Translations under genes and position numbers: made by a program
The notes under the pieces: model-generated
The model's database searches: none
Seen by the model: only the letters and a program-made list of their open reading frames with translations
What the model was told of the DNA's origin: nothing
Shown: piece by piece, positions 5,271 through 13,807 of the stretch
Numbering within the stretch: the first letter of the stretch is position 1
How the letters are laid out: each line of letters starts with the position of its first letter
DNA from: Brevundimonas sp.
GTDB lineage: Bacteria; Pseudomonadota; Alphaproteobacteria; Caulobacterales; Caulobacteraceae
Direction of reading: 5' to 3'
Length of the DNA stretch: 15,399 nucleotides
NCBI GenBank assembly: GCA_020253595.1
Contig: JADCBH010000303.1
Coordinates: 1-15,399 of the forward strand

Positions 5271-6446
5271 ATGACCGACGTCGTCATCGTCTCCGCCGCC
5301 CGCACGCCGGTCGGTTCCTTCCTCGGAGCCCTGTCGTCCCTGCCGGCGTCGAAGCTGGGCAGCATCGCGATCGCGGCGGCGCTGGAGCGGGCGGGCGTCG
5401 CGCCTGGCGACGTCGACGAGGTCATCCTGGGCCACGTGCTGCAGGCCGCGACCGGCCAGGGTCCGGCGCGACAGGCCGCCATGGGCGCGGGCATCCCCAA
5501 GGAAACCCCGGCCTGGAGCCTGAACCAGATCTGCGGCTCGGGCCTGCGGGCCGTCGCCATCGGCTACCAGCAGATCGCGATGGGCGACGCCAAGGTGATC
5601 GTCGCGGGCGGGCAGGAGAGCATGAGCCTGGCCCCCCACGCCCAGCACCTGCGCTCGGGCCAGAAGATGGGCGATCTCCAGCTGATCGACACCATGATCA
5701 AGGACGGCCTGTGGGACGCCTTCAACGGCTACCACATGGGTCAGACGGCCGAGAACATCGCCGAGAAGTGGCAGATCACCCGCGCCGATCAGGACGCCTT
5801 CGCCCTCGCCAGCCAGCACAAGGCCGAGGCCGCGCAGGTGGCCGGCAAGTTCGACGCCGAGATCGCGCCGGTCACCATCGCGGGCAAGAAGGGCGACACG
5901 GTCGTCGACAAGGACGAATACATCCGCCACGGCGCGACGCTGGAGTCCATGGAGAAGCTGAAGCCCGCCTTCGCCAAGGACGGCACCGTCACAGCCGCCA
6001 ATGCCTCGGGCCTGAACGACGGCGCCGCCGCCCTGGTCCTGATGTCGGCGGACGATGCCAGGGCGCGTGGCCTGGAGCCGCTCGCCCGCATCGCGTCGTG
6101 GGCCACGGCGGGCGTTGATCCGGCCGTGATGGGCACCGGCCCGATCCCGGCGTCGCGGAAAGCCCTTCAGAAGGCCGGCTGGACCGTCGCCGATCTCGAC
6201 CGCGTCGAATCCAACGAGGCCTTCGCCGCCCAGAGCCTGTGCGTGCTCAAGGAGCTCGAGCTCGATCCGGCCAAGGTCAACGTGAACGGCGGGGCCATCG
6301 CCATCGGCCATCCGATCGGCGCGTCCGGTGCCCGCATCCTGACCACCCTGCTGCACGAGCTGAAGCGCGAGGACCTGTCGAAAGGCTTGGCCACCCTCTG
6401 CATCGGCGGCGGCATGGGCGTGGCGATGTGCGTCGAGCGGGCCTGA
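5271..6446 (+). CDS. phaA: Acetyl-CoA C-acetyltransferase (beta-ketothiolase)
   Basis: This 391-residue thiolase condenses two acetyl-CoA to acetoacetyl-CoA, the first step of poly-3-hydroxybutyrate synthesis, or runs in the degradative direction. The nucleophile Cys88 lies in [16 protein letters not shown] is at 315-321, His347 in [16 protein letters not shown], and the second catalytic Cys377 in [10 protein letters not shown]. Length and motifs fit the biosynthetic PhaA/AtoB branch. The ATG at 5271 has an AAGGAT ribosome-binding site about 6 nt upstream. No reductase (phaB) follows; the gene instead ends 4 nt before the stop of a convergent serine hydrolase. The 180-bp upstream region shared with the hemolysin III-like gene is the likely site of control, possibly by PhaR, though I find no clear binding site. 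Confidence 0.95.
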   Translation: MTDVVIVSAARTPVGSFLGALSSLPASKLGSIAIAAALERAGVAPGDVDEVILGHVLQAATGQGPARQAAMGAGIPKETPAWSLNQICGSGLRAVAIGYQQIAMGDAKVIVAGGQESMSLAPHAQHLRSGQKMGDLQLIDTMIKDGLWDAFNGYHMGQTAENIAEKWQITRADQDAFALASQHKAEAAQVAGKFDAEIAPVTIAGKKGDTVVDKDEYIRHGATLESMEKLKPAFAKDGTVTAANASGLNDGAAALVLMSADDARARGLEPLARIASWATAGVDPAVMGTGPIPASRKALQKAGWTVADLDRVESNEAFAAQSLCVLKELELDPAKVNVNGGAIAIGHPIGASGARILTTLLHELKREDLSKGLATLCIGGGMGVAMCVERA

Positions 6447-6451
6447 GGCCC
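6439..6451. terminator. Stop-codon hairpin between convergent genes
   Basis: GGGCC (6439-6443) and GGCCC (6447-6451) form a 5-bp stem whose 3-nt loop is the phaA stop codon TGA; its last base is part of the convergent gene's stop. No T runs flank it. It may slow both polymerases, but evidence is slight. Confidence 0.25.
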
Positions 6452-7590
6452 TAGAGCGCCGCTTTCAGCTCCCTTAGGAAGGCCTGCCGCTCGTCGGACC
6501 GCGCCCGGCTGGTGGCTTCGGGCCAGGCCGACAGGAAGACGACCACGAGATTCCGGGCCGGATCGACGTGGATCATCTGCCCGAAGATGCCTGACGCCTC
6601 GAACTGCGTGCCGTCGGCCCGCGTCCACCACTGGGCCCCATAGCCCCGGTCGCTGTCCGGAAAGTCCACCATCTGGGCCGTGGCTCGCTCGAACCAGCGG
6701 CGATCGGCGATCTGGCCGCCGGGGACCGTGCCCCGCTCCAGCGCCATCAGCCCAACCCGACCCCAGTCCCTCAGCGTGGCTGAGACGCAGCACCCGCCCG
6801 CTTCCTTGCCCTGGGCGTCCAGCATCCAGAAGGCCGGGGCCTCCATGCCCGCCGGATCCCAGACCTTTTCCTTCAGATATTCCGCCAGCGGCCGCCCCGT
6901 GGCCCGCGCCACCAGCACCCCGATCAGATTGGTCTCACCGGTGTTGTAGTGCCAGCGCTCGCCGGGCGGATGTTCGCGTGGAAGGCCCCGCAGATAGGCC
7001 ACGGTTGCGTCCATGTCGGCCGGCGGCGGCGTCAGATAGAACCGCGCTACATCGGACCGGGCGTCGGTATAGTCCTCGCTCCATCGCGCGCCGGAGGTCA
7101 TGGTCAGCACATGGGCGATCTGGACCCCGTCATAGGCTCCGCCTGCCAGCTCGGGGATGTAGTCGGTGACCAGATCATAGGGACTGCGGATCGCGCCGTC
7201 CTCCAGCGCCGCCCCGACCAGCGTCGAGGTCAGCGACTTGGTCATGGAAAAGCTGTCCCAGTGGTCCTGCGGCGTCAGCCCCAGCCCGTAACGCTCCATC
7301 CGAACCTGGCCGTCCTGGATGACCAGCAGGCCCGATACGCGCTGGCTGTCCATGAAGGCGGTTGGGTCGAAATCCAGAGCCGCTCCTTCCGGCAGGACAC
7401 GCGGCGTCGGTGACGGCTCGATCCGGGCATGCGGGATCAACTCTGGCATGCGCCGCAGGTCCTGCTCGCGGCGCTCGGCGGGCCAGAACAGCACCTGCAG
7501 ATCGGCCGGCAGGGGTGACGCCGTCTGGGCGGCAGTGGGTCCGGACAGGCCAAGCGCGATGAGAGACGCGAGGAAACAGCGACGGATCAT
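6451..7590 (-). CDS. Exported serine hydrolase, beta-lactamase / class C esterase family
   Basis: The 379-residue protein starts with a signal peptide, MIRRCFLASLIALGLSGPTAAQ, with likely cleavage near residue 22. The serine-hydrolase SxxK motif is Ser115-Met-Thr-Lys118 (DSFSMTKSLTS), and the second motif is Tyr215-Asn in HYNTGETN. A third-motif region near EASGIFGQMI lacks an obvious HxG or KTG, as in several esterase-like members. TSGARWSEDY at 165-174 is also typical of the group. Likely activity is hydrolysis of a small ester, amide or peptide in the periplasm; calling it an antibiotic-resistance beta-lactamase is not supported. GGAGGT lies 8-9 nt upstream of the ATG at 7590, a strong ribosome-binding site. 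A TTGACA box at 7636-7641 suggests its own promoter, separating it from folC. Confidence 0.9.
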   Translation of the reverse strand: MIRRCFLASLIALGLSGPTAAQTASPLPADLQVLFWPAERREQDLRRMPELIPHARIEPSPTPRVLPEGAALDFDPTAFMDSQRVSGLLVIQDGQVRMERYGLGLTPQDHWDSFSMTKSLTSTLVGAALEDGAIRSPYDLVTDYIPELAGGAYDGVQIAHVLTMTSGARWSEDYTDARSDVARFYLTPPPADMDATVAYLRGLPREHPPGERWHYNTGETNLIGVLVARATGRPLAEYLKEKVWDPAGMEAPAFWMLDAQGKEAGGCCVSATLRDWGRVGLMALERGTVPGGQIADRRWFERATAQMVDFPDSDRGYGAQWWTRADGTQFEASGIFGQMIHVDPARNLVVVFLSAWPEATSRARSDERQAFLRELKAAL

Positions 7591-7613
7591 GATGGACACC
7601 TCCAGGGCACGAG

Positions 7614-7641
7614 GTTCTGCCCGGCCAGAGCCCAATGTCAA
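7614..7641 (-). promoter_or_regulatory. Candidate promoter of the serine hydrolase gene
   Basis: On the minus strand a perfect -35 hexamer TTGACA (7641 to 7636) is followed after 16 nt by CAGAAC (7619 to 7614), a weak -10. It lies about 25 nt upstream of the start codon and between the folC stop and this gene. The -35 is strong and the -10 poor. Confidence 0.4.
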
Positions 7642-7655
7642 GCGACCTTTACGCC

Positions 7656-8933
7656 TCAGGTCGGCCAGGTCGACGGGTCGGCCTCCAGGACCTCGCCCGC
7701 CAGATACAGCGATCCGCAGATCACGATCCGCCCGGCGCCGAGGCGCAGCGCCCGGTCCAGCGCTTCGGTCACCGACGGCGCGCTCTGGGCCCCCAGGCCA
7801 TGGCCGCGCGCCACGGCCGCCAGCGCCTCCGGATCGGCCGCCTTGCCCTCGAACGTCACCGTGAAGACATGGGGGCCTGCGTCCTTCAGGGCCTCGAAGA
7901 ACCCCCCGTGGTCCTTCTTTTCCATCATGGCGACAATCAGGGCGAGCGGACGCGGCGCGATGCGCTGGCGCTCCTGCAGCAACTCCGCCAAAGCCCGGGC
8001 GGCATGCGGATTGTGACCTCCGTCCAGCCACAGCTCCGCCCCGGCGGCGGTGGCCGCGCGTCCATATGGACCTTGCGTCAGCCGCTGCATGCGCGCGGGC
8101 CAGACCGCGCGACGCAGCCCTTCCGAGATTGCCCGATCCGGGAGATCGAGCTCGACCGCCACGGCCGCCGCCAGCCCGGCATTGTCGATCTGGTGCGGAC
8201 CCAGAAGCGCCGGGCCCGGCAGGTCCAGAAGACGGTCGGTGGTCTGCAGGACCATTCCGTCCCGTTCGCCCCAGGCGTCGAAATCGATCCCCATGACGCT
8301 CAGCGGCGTCCCGATCGCCCGGGCGCGTGCCGCGATGGCGACCTCGGCCTCTTCGGACTGACGTCCGATGACGGCGCGGACCCCCGGCTTCAGGATCCCG
8401 GCCTTTTCTGCCGCGATGGCCGATATGGTCGAGCCCAGAAACTCGGCATGGTCGACATCCACTGGCGTGATGACGGAGAGCAGGGGCCGGTCAATCACAT
8501 TGGTCGCGTCCAGCCGCCCGCCCATGCCCACCTCGATCAGGGCGATATCAGCGGGCTCCTCGGCCATCAGCAGAAAGCCCGCTGCGGTCGTACGCTCGAA
8601 CACAGTGGCATCGATGTCGGGCAGGGCCTCGACGCGATCGATGGCGGCCGTCAGGCGATCGGTCTCGACCAGACGACCCGCCAGCCGGATCCGCTCATTA
8701 AAGCGCACCAGATGTGGCGAGGTATAGACGTGGGTCCGCAGACCCGCCGCTTCGGTCATCGCCCTCAGATTGGCGATGGTCGAGCCCTTGCCGTTGGTGC
8801 CGGCGACGTGAACCACAGGGGGAAGACGGGTCTGGGGGTCACCCAGCGCTGAACACAGCGCATGCATCCGCTCCAGCGACAGATCGATCCGGTCGGGCAT
8901 GCGCGCCCACAGCCGGGCCGAGATGGGATCCAC
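7656..8933 (-). CDS. folC: Bifunctional folylpolyglutamate / dihydrofolate synthase
   Basis: The 425-residue Mur-ligase-fold enzyme adds glutamate to folates and probably also to dihydropteroate. The P-loop is GTNGKGS at 45-51. The folate-loop and ligase motif TSPHLVRFNERIR follows at 71-83. IEVGMGGRLDATNVI and TPVDVDHAEFLG (second ATP/metal region) come next, and the C-terminal domain has LDGGHNPHA. Length is normal. The start is GTG at 8933, 10 nt after the accD stop, so the two genes are almost certainly co-transcribed. The accD-folC pair is a familiar arrangement in many proteobacteria. Confidence 0.95.
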   Translation of the reverse strand: MDPISARLWARMPDRIDLSLERMHALCSALGDPQTRLPPVVHVAGTNGKGSTIANLRAMTEAAGLRTHVYTSPHLVRFNERIRLAGRLVETDRLTAAIDRVEALPDIDATVFERTTAAGFLLMAEEPADIALIEVGMGGRLDATNVIDRPLLSVITPVDVDHAEFLGSTISAIAAEKAGILKPGVRAVIGRQSEEAEVAIAARARAIGTPLSVMGIDFDAWGERDGMVLQTTDRLLDLPGPALLGPHQIDNAGLAAAVAVELDLPDRAISEGLRRAVWPARMQRLTQGPYGRAATAAGAELWLDGGHNPHAARALAELLQERQRIAPRPLALIVAMMEKKDHGGFFEALKDAGPHVFTVTFEGKAADPEALAAVARGHGLGAQSAPSVTEALDRALRLGAGRIVICGSLYLAGEVLEADPSTWPT

Positions 8934-8943
8934 CGCTGTCGCC

Positions 8944-9843
8944 CTATGCGGCCTTGCGCCGTCCGCCCATCAGCATCGACAGGATGCGGCCCAGCGTCTC
9001 GGGCAGGTCGGCACGGGCGACGACGCGGTCGACCATGCCCTTCTCTTGCAGATACTCCGAACGCTGGAAGCCCGGCGGCAGTTTTTCGCGGATGGTCGTC
9101 TCGATCACTCGCGGGCCGGCAAAGCCGATCAGCGCACCGGGCTCGGCCAGATGCACGTCGCCCAGCATGGCGTAGGACGCCGTCACCCCGCCGGTCGTCG
9201 GATCGGTCAGGACCACGACATAAGGAAGGGCCGCGTCTTTCAGTTCCTGAACCGCCAGCGTCGTGCGCGCCATCTGCATCAGGCTGAGCGCGCCTTCCTG
9301 CATCCGGGCACCGCCAGCGGCGGTGAAACACACCAGGGGCACGCCGCGCTCCAGCGCCGCCCGGGCTGCCGCGATGAAGGCCTCCCCGGCCGCCATCCCC
9401 AGTGATCCGCCCATGAAGGTGAAGTCCTGGACCACGACCACGCAGGACGCGCCCCCGACCTCGCCATAGCCGATGGCCATGGCGTCCTTCTGGCCCGTGG
9501 CCTTGCGGGCGGCCGCCAGTCGCTCGCGATAGGGCTTGCCGTCCGAGAACTTCAGCGGATCCTCAGGCACGTCCGGCGTCTCGATGGGCTCGAACGCCCC
9601 GCCGTCGAAGGTGTAGCCCAGACGCTGGCGCGCATTGATGCGCATATGACGGCCCGACGGCGTCACCCACAGGGCGGCCTCCAGGTCCGGGCGATACAGC
9701 ATGTCGCCCGAATCCGGATCCTTGACCCAGAGATTATCAGGGGTGTCCCGGCGGCTGACGATCTTGCGAACACCGGGCGCGAAGCGGCTGAGCCAGCCTC
9801 CGCGCTTTTCCTGCGGGGGTTTGGGAGGGGTCTTGTCGGCCAT
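8944..9843 (-). CDS. accD: Acetyl-CoA carboxylase carboxyltransferase beta subunit
   Basis: The 299-residue protein carries the crotonase-like carboxyltransferase core: LKFSDGKPYRERL at about 103-115, FMGGSLGMAAGEAF, FTAAGGARMQEG and DPTTGGVTASYAMLGDV. With AccA it transfers the carboxyl group from biotin to acetyl-CoA to give malonyl-CoA in the cytoplasm. The N-terminal zinc ribbon seen in Escherichia coli AccD (CxxC plus CxxC) is replaced by VKDPDSGDMLY and VTPSGRHMRI at residues 40-69, with no cysteine left in that region. The shape and spacing of the ribbon are otherwise kept. The start is the ATG at 9843 with AGGAGC in front; an upstream in-frame ATG at 9879 would run into the trpA end. 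Ten nt separate it from trpA. Confidence 0.95.
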   Translation of the reverse strand: MADKTPPKPPQEKRGGWLSRFAPGVRKIVSRRDTPDNLWVKDPDSGDMLYRPDLEAALWVTPSGRHMRINARQRLGYTFDGGAFEPIETPDVPEDPLKFSDGKPYRERLAAARKATGQKDAMAIGYGEVGGASCVVVVQDFTFMGGSLGMAAGEAFIAAARAALERGVPLVCFTAAGGARMQEGALSLMQMARTTLAVQELKDAALPYVVVLTDPTTGGVTASYAMLGDVHLAEPGALIGFAGPRVIETTIREKLPPGFQRSEYLQEKGMVDRVVARADLPETLGRILSMLMGGRRKAA

Positions 9844-9853
9844 TCGCAGGCTC

Positions 9854-10684
9854 CTAGACGGTTTCCACGACCCGCGCACCCCGCACGGCCTGGGCCAGGG
9901 CGCGGACCTTGGTCAACACGCGGGTCGCGGCGGGTTCGCCCGCCTCCAGCGCCGCTGCCACCTCATCGACCAGAACCGAGCCGGCGACCACCGCATCCGA
10001 CACCCGCGCGATCTCGGCCGCCCGCTCCGGCGTCTTGACGCCAAAGCCTACAGCGACCGGCAGGCCCGAGGCCCGCCGAACGCGTTCCACCGCCGGCGCA
10101 ACCGAGGCCGACTGGGCCTCCTTGACGCCCGTCACACCCGCGACCGACACATAGTAGACGAAGCCCGAAGTCCGCCTCGCCACCACTTCGAGTCGGGCAT
10201 CGTCCGACGTCGGCGTGGCCAACCGGATCAGCGAGACCTGCTCGGCGTCCAGCGCGTCGGTCAGCGGATCTGCCTCTTCCGGCGGGCAGTCGACCACGAT
10301 CACCCCATCGACACCGGCCGCAGCCGCATCGCGCGCGAAGGCGGCATAGCCATAGGACTCGATCGGATTGAGATAGCCCATGAGGATCACGGGCGTCTGC
10401 GCGTCTCCGTCCCGGAACGCCCGGGCCAGGTCCAGCGTGCCCTTCAGCGTCAGCCCGGCTTTCAGCCCTCGCAGGGCCGCGCGCTGGATCGGCGGACCCT
10501 CGGCCATGGGATCGGAAAAGGGAAAGCCCAGTTCGATGATGTCGGCACCGGCCGCCGGCAGGCCGCGCAGGATGTCCAGCGCCTCGTCGCGCGACGGGTC
10601 TCCCGCCATCACATAGGCGACGAAGCCGGCGCGACCCTCGGCCTTCAGGGCGGCGAAGCGGGCGTCGATACGGGCAGTGGTCAT
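9854..10684 (-). CDS. trpA: Tryptophan synthase alpha subunit
   Basis: The 276-residue TIM-barrel protein cleaves indole-3-glycerol phosphate to indole and glyceraldehyde 3-phosphate and passes indole to TrpB. The catalytic Glu51 lies in ELGFPFSDP. The residue equivalent to the second catalytic Asp of Salmonella TrpA (Asp60) is Glu62 in PMAEGPPIQ. VIVVDCPPEEADP at 128-140 has the usual loop with Cys instead of the commoner Leu. The phosphate-binding parts SVAGVTGVK and VGFGVKTPE follow. The ATG at 10684 overlaps the stop of the upstream unknown gene as ATGA, so translation is coupled. accD follows after 10 nt. Confidence 0.96.
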   Translation of the reverse strand: MTTARIDARFAALKAEGRAGFVAYVMAGDPSRDEALDILRGLPAAGADIIELGFPFSDPMAEGPPIQRAALRGLKAGLTLKGTLDLARAFRDGDAQTPVILMGYLNPIESYGYAAFARDAAAAGVDGVIVVDCPPEEADPLTDALDAEQVSLIRLATPTSDDARLEVVARRTSGFVYYVSVAGVTGVKEAQSASVAPAVERVRRASGLPVAVGFGVKTPERAAEIARVSDAVVAGSVLVDEVAAALEAGEPAATRVLTKVRALAQAVRGARVVETV

Positions 10685-11088
10685 TGGGGGGACGCAGGCG
10701 TCGAGGGCTGGGCGGCGCAGACGTCACCGGGGATCGCCGCCATGGCCAGATAGGCCGGAGCGGCAGGCGCGGCGACATTGCCGTCGGCGAAGGCCAGAAT
10801 CTGGAAGCCGTCGCAGCCGCCTTCGGCACGACGACGGACATAGACCACGCGGTTGTCGCCGCCGCCGGCCGCCAGCCAGCCTTGTCGCTCGAAATCCGCC
10901 GTCCATGCGTCGATGACGCCGCTGATCGCGGCCTGGGTCGTCACCACGCAGGTCGCCATCGTCGCCAGTTCGGACCGTCCGCCGCAGGTCGGATCGGCCG
11001 TCACGCCCGCAACGGCCGGCACGGACACATCCAGCGGGGCCGCCGGGGTCTGGGCCAGAACGGCCGCCATCAGGATCGAAACGCTCAT
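10681..11088 (-). CDS. Small exported unknown protein inside the trp operon
   Basis: The 135-residue product begins MSVSILMAAVLAQTPAAPLDVS, a hydrophobic export-like segment with possible cleavage near residue 13; the n-region has no positive charge, so export is likely but not certain. It has four cysteines (35, 47, 92, 124), an even number compatible with two disulfides. A middle part (ISGVIDAWTADFERQGWLAAGGGDNRVVYVRRR, 55-87) looks like a small alpha/beta fold. The Ala/Pro-rich end is probably flexible. The ATG at 11088 lies 2 nt after the trpB stop, and its own stop overlaps the trpA start as ATGA. I recognise no family. Nothing in the sequence ties it to tryptophan synthesis apart from this tight placement. 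Confidence 0.8.
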   Translation of the reverse strand: MSVSILMAAVLAQTPAAPLDVSVPAVAGVTADPTCGGRSELATMATCVVTTQAAISGVIDAWTADFERQGWLAAGGGDNRVVYVRRRAEGGCDGFQILAFADGNVAAPAAPAYLAMAAIPGDVCAAQPSTPASPQ

Positions 11089-11090
11089 GC

Positions 11091-12305
11091 TCACAGCTCC
11101 ACGCCGAGATGCTTCGCCACCGCGAAGATGTCCTTGTCGCCCCGCCCGCACATGTTCAGCACCACGTCGCCGTCCTTGCCGATTTCGTGGGCGATCTCGC
11201 CGACGCGGGCCAGTGCATGGCTGGGCTCCAGCGCCGGGATGATGCCTTCCAGCTTCGAGCACAGCTGGAAATGCTCCAGCGCCTCCACGTCGGTCGCCGC
11301 ACGATACTCGGCCCGGCCGATGTCCTTCAGCCAGGCGTGTTCCGGCCCGATACCCGGATAGTCGAGCCCGGCCGAAATCGAATGGCCCTCCAGGATCTGG
11401 CCGTCCTCGTCCTGCAGCAGATAGGTCCGGTTGCCGTGCAGAACGCCCGGACGGCCGCCTTGCAGGCTCGCCGCATGGTCCGGTCCGTCCAGCCCGCGCC
11501 CGGCCGCCTCGACCCCGATCAGACGCACGCCCGCGTCCTCGATGAAGGGATGGAACAGGCCGATCGCATTGGATCCCCCGCCGATGGCTGCGACGACGGC
11601 GTCGGGCAGCTTGCCGCGCCGGGCCTGCATCTGGACCTTCGTCTCGCGCCCGATCACGGACTGGAAGTCGCGCACCATAGCCGGATAGGGATGCGGCCCC
11701 GCCGCCGTGCCGATCAGATAATAGGTGTCTGCGACATTGGTGACCCAGTCACGCAGCGCCTCGTTCATCGCGTCCTTCAGCGTGCCGCGCCCGCTCGTCA
11801 CCGGCACGACCTCGGCCCCCAGCAGCTTCATGCGGAAGACGTTCGGCGACTGCCGCTCGACATCCGCTGCGCCCATGTAGACCACGCATTGCAGGCCGAA
11901 GCGGGCGCACACCGTCGCCGTCGCCACGCCGTGCTGACCCGCGCCGGTCTCGGCGATAATGCGCTTCTTGCCCATCCGCATGGCCAGCAGGATCTGGCCC
12001 ATGCAGTTGTTGATCTTGTGCGCGCCCGTATGGTTCAGCTCATCGCGCTTGAACCAGATCTTGGCCCCGCCGTGGTGCGCCGTCAGCCGCTCGGCGAAAT
12101 ACAGCGGGCTGGGCCGGCCCACATAGTGGGTCAGGAAGTCGTCCAGTTCGGCCTGGAAGCTCGGGTCCGCCTTGGTCGCCTCATAGGCCTGGTTCAGCTC
12201 CAGCACGAGCGGCATCAGGGTCTCGGCCACGAAGCGCCCACCATAGGGGCCGAACCGCCCTTCGGCGTCGGGCATGGCGTACTGATTGGGAATGATGGCG
12301 TTCAC
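11091..12305 (-). CDS. trpB: Tryptophan synthase beta subunit
   Basis: The 404-residue PLP enzyme joins indole and serine to form tryptophan. Lys97 in HTGAHKINN is the Schiff-base lysine, Glu119 lies in ETGAGQHG, and GGGSNAIG binds the PLP phosphate. [10 protein letters not shown] near the N terminus and NMCGRGDKD near the C terminus are standard, so this is the TrpB1 type that pairs with TrpA. The start is GTG at 12305; an internal ATG at residue 11 is a weaker alternative because the family usually has a short tail before RFGPYGG. trpF lies 53 nt upstream and the small exported unknown gene 2 nt downstream. Confidence 0.96.
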   Translation of the reverse strand: MNAIIPNQYAMPDAEGRFGPYGGRFVAETLMPLVLELNQAYEATKADPSFQAELDDFLTHYVGRPSPLYFAERLTAHHGGAKIWFKRDELNHTGAHKINNCMGQILLAMRMGKKRIIAETGAGQHGVATATVCARFGLQCVVYMGAADVERQSPNVFRMKLLGAEVVPVTSGRGTLKDAMNEALRDWVTNVADTYYLIGTAAGPHPYPAMVRDFQSVIGRETKVQMQARRGKLPDAVVAAIGGGSNAIGLFHPFIEDAGVRLIGVEAAGRGLDGPDHAASLQGGRPGVLHGNRTYLLQDEDGQILEGHSISAGLDYPGIGPEHAWLKDIGRAEYRAATDVEALEHFQLCSKLEGIIPALEPSHALARVGEIAHEIGKDGDVVLNMCGRGDKDIFAVAKHLGVEL

Positions 12306-12358
12306 GGAGCGATCAGCCTTGCGGTCGGCGGAGGCCGAAATACGGCCGGGGAGGAGGG

Positions 12359-12991
12359 TCAGGTCACAGCCGTCAGGAAGGCCGCGATCCGGGCCGGGTC
12401 CTTAACACCGGGGCTGCTTTCCACGCCAGAGGACACATCCAGCAGGGGCGCGCCGCTGATCGCCGCAGCCTCGCGCGCATTATCGGGCGTCAGTCCGCCC
12501 GCCAGGAACCAGGCATGCCGGAAGGTTCGCCCCTGCATCATCGCCCAATCGAAGGAGGCACCCACCCCGCCGGGCAGGGCCGAACCCTCGGGCGGGCGGG
12601 CGTCAAACATCAGGTGATCGGCATGATCCTCCCACACTGCGGCGGCATTCAGGTCGTCGGCTTTCGAGACCGGCAACACCTTGATGATCCCCGCCCCGGT
12701 CAGCGCCCGCACCTTGTGCGCACGCGCCACGGTCTCGCGCCCATGCAGTTGCACGAAATCGGGCCTCAGATGGGCGCCGATACGGCTCAGCAGATCGTCG
12801 TCTGCGCCGACGGTGACCGCCACGATCCCGGCCCGCCCCCGTGCCCGCTCGAACAGGGGCCGGGCGTCCTCCGGCGAGATGTTCCTTGGACTCCGGGCAA
12901 AGAACACCGCCCCCACGAAGGCCGCCCCGTGGTCGAGGGCGACATCCAGGGTGTCGGCCGTGGTCAGGCCGCAGATCTTGACGCGGGTCAT
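12359..12991 (-). CDS. trpF: Phosphoribosylanthranilate isomerase
   Basis: The 210-residue barrel enzyme isomerises phosphoribosylanthranilate to CdRP, the step before indole-glycerol phosphate synthase. The general base is Cys7 in RVKICGLT; the general acid is Asp130 in [15 protein letters not shown] (78-84), GVGASFDW and the phosphate-binding [11 protein letters not shown] and [14 protein letters not shown] complete the pattern. I start at the ATG at 12991 because the barrel begins four residues later, as in most TrpF. An in-frame ATG at 13039 overlaps the upstream pseudouridine synthase stop as ATGA and would add 16 residues (MPTGIDPSRQPLHLQP). Neither start has a clear ribosome-binding site. 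Coupling to the upstream gene favours the longer form being translated too. Confidence 0.93.
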   Translation of the reverse strand: MTRVKICGLTTADTLDVALDHGAAFVGAVFFARSPRNISPEDARPLFERARGRAGIVAVTVGADDDLLSRIGAHLRPDFVQLHGRETVARAHKVRALTGAGIIKVLPVSKADDLNAAAVWEDHADHLMFDARPPEGSALPGGVGASFDWAMMQGRTFRHAWFLAGGLTPDNAREAAAISGAPLLDVSSGVESSPGVKDPARIAAFLTAVT

Positions 12992-13038
12992 GGGTTGCAG
13001 GTGCAGCGGCTGCCTCGACGGGTCAATCCCGGTCGGCA

Positions 13039-13773
13039 TCACGCAAAGATCGCCGTGACCTCGGCTTCGGTCGCCCGCCGCCACTGTCCCGGCGCGAGAT
13101 CTTCCGGCAGGGCCAGCGCACCGAGCCGCTCTCTGTGCAGGGCCTCGACGTGGTTTCCCACGGCCGCGAACATCCGCCGCACCTGGTGATAGCGTCCCTC
13201 CGTCACTGTGAGCCGGGCCTCGGACGGGCCGAGCGGTTCGAGCACGGCGGGGGCCAGAGGCTTGTCGTCACCCTCCAGAACCAGCGTCCCCGAAGCGAAC
13301 AGCATCTCCTCGGTCCCGACCAGCGGCCGGGCCAGCGTCGCGCGATAGACCTTGGCCACATGGCGCTTGGGTGAAATCACCCGATGCAGCAGGTCGCCGT
13401 CGTCGGTCAGCAGCAACAGGCCGCTCGTCTGCTTGTCCAGACGTCCAATGGTCGAGATGGCGGGATCCCTACGCCGCCATCGGTCCGGCAGGACGTCATA
13501 GACCAGCGCCCCGTCCTCCTTGTGCGAACAGGTCATGCCGAGCGGCTTGTTCAGGATAAGGACCAGACCGGGCGGCGGATCGACCGGGCGTCCGTCGATC
13601 ACCATCCGATCGGGCAGGTCCGGCGTCAACGCGATCCGGTGCGACACATCGGTCAGGTCGACGCCGTTCAGCACAATGCCGCCCACCTTGCCCAGCCGGG
13701 CGATCTCGGCCCGCGAGCCATAGCCCATGGACGACAGCAGCTTGTCGACCCGGGCGGTCGCAGCCTTCTTCAT
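13039..13773 (-). CDS. RsuA-family 16S rRNA pseudouridine synthase
   Basis: The 244-residue protein has an N-terminal S4 RNA-binding domain (RVDKLLSSMGYGSRAEI, 8-24, to GGIVLNG) and a pseudouridine synthase domain. The catalytic aspartate is Asp113 in GRLDKQTSGLLLLTDDG. Upstream, ILNKPLGMTCSHKEDG, and downstream, HVAKVYRATL and EGRYHQVRRMFAAVGNHVEALHRERLG, are also conserved. The short linker and DDGDLLHR pattern suit RsuA, which modifies U516 of 16S rRNA, better than RluB/RluF, but exact specificity is inferred. It starts 34 nt after the rsmC-like gene, another 16S rRNA enzyme, and its stop overlaps a possible trpF start. Confidence 0.9.
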   Translation of the reverse strand: MKKAATARVDKLLSSMGYGSRAEIARLGKVGGIVLNGVDLTDVSHRIALTPDLPDRMVIDGRPVDPPPGLVLILNKPLGMTCSHKEDGALVYDVLPDRWRRRDPAISTIGRLDKQTSGLLLLTDDGDLLHRVISPKRHVAKVYRATLARPLVGTEEMLFASGTLVLEGDDKPLAPAVLEPLGPSEARLTVTEGRYHQVRRMFAAVGNHVEALHRERLGALALPEDLAPGQWRRATEAEVTAIFA

Positions 13774-13807
13774 TTCGCTACCGCCCCTTGGGCTGCTTGA
13801 GCGAGGT

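Noticed and set aside
5091..6356. Long N-terminal extension of the hemolysin III-like frame
   Set aside because: It is antisense to phaA and the family length is reached from the ATG at 5090.
6451..7590. Antibiotic-resistance beta-lactamase
   Set aside because: SMTK and YN motifs place it in the broad serine hydrolase family, but there is no KTG motif or context pointing to beta-lactam resistance.
7635..8852. 405-codon plus-strand ORF opposite folC
   Set aside because: Shadow of folC; Arg/Gln/Gly-rich with no motif.
12306..12358. trp attenuator or leader peptide before trpB
   Set aside because: The 53-nt gap has no Trp codon run in a short ORF and no pair of competing hairpins.
11109..12617. 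502-codon plus-strand ORF opposite trpB
   Set aside because: Shadow of trpB and trpF; no motif and no ribosome-binding site.
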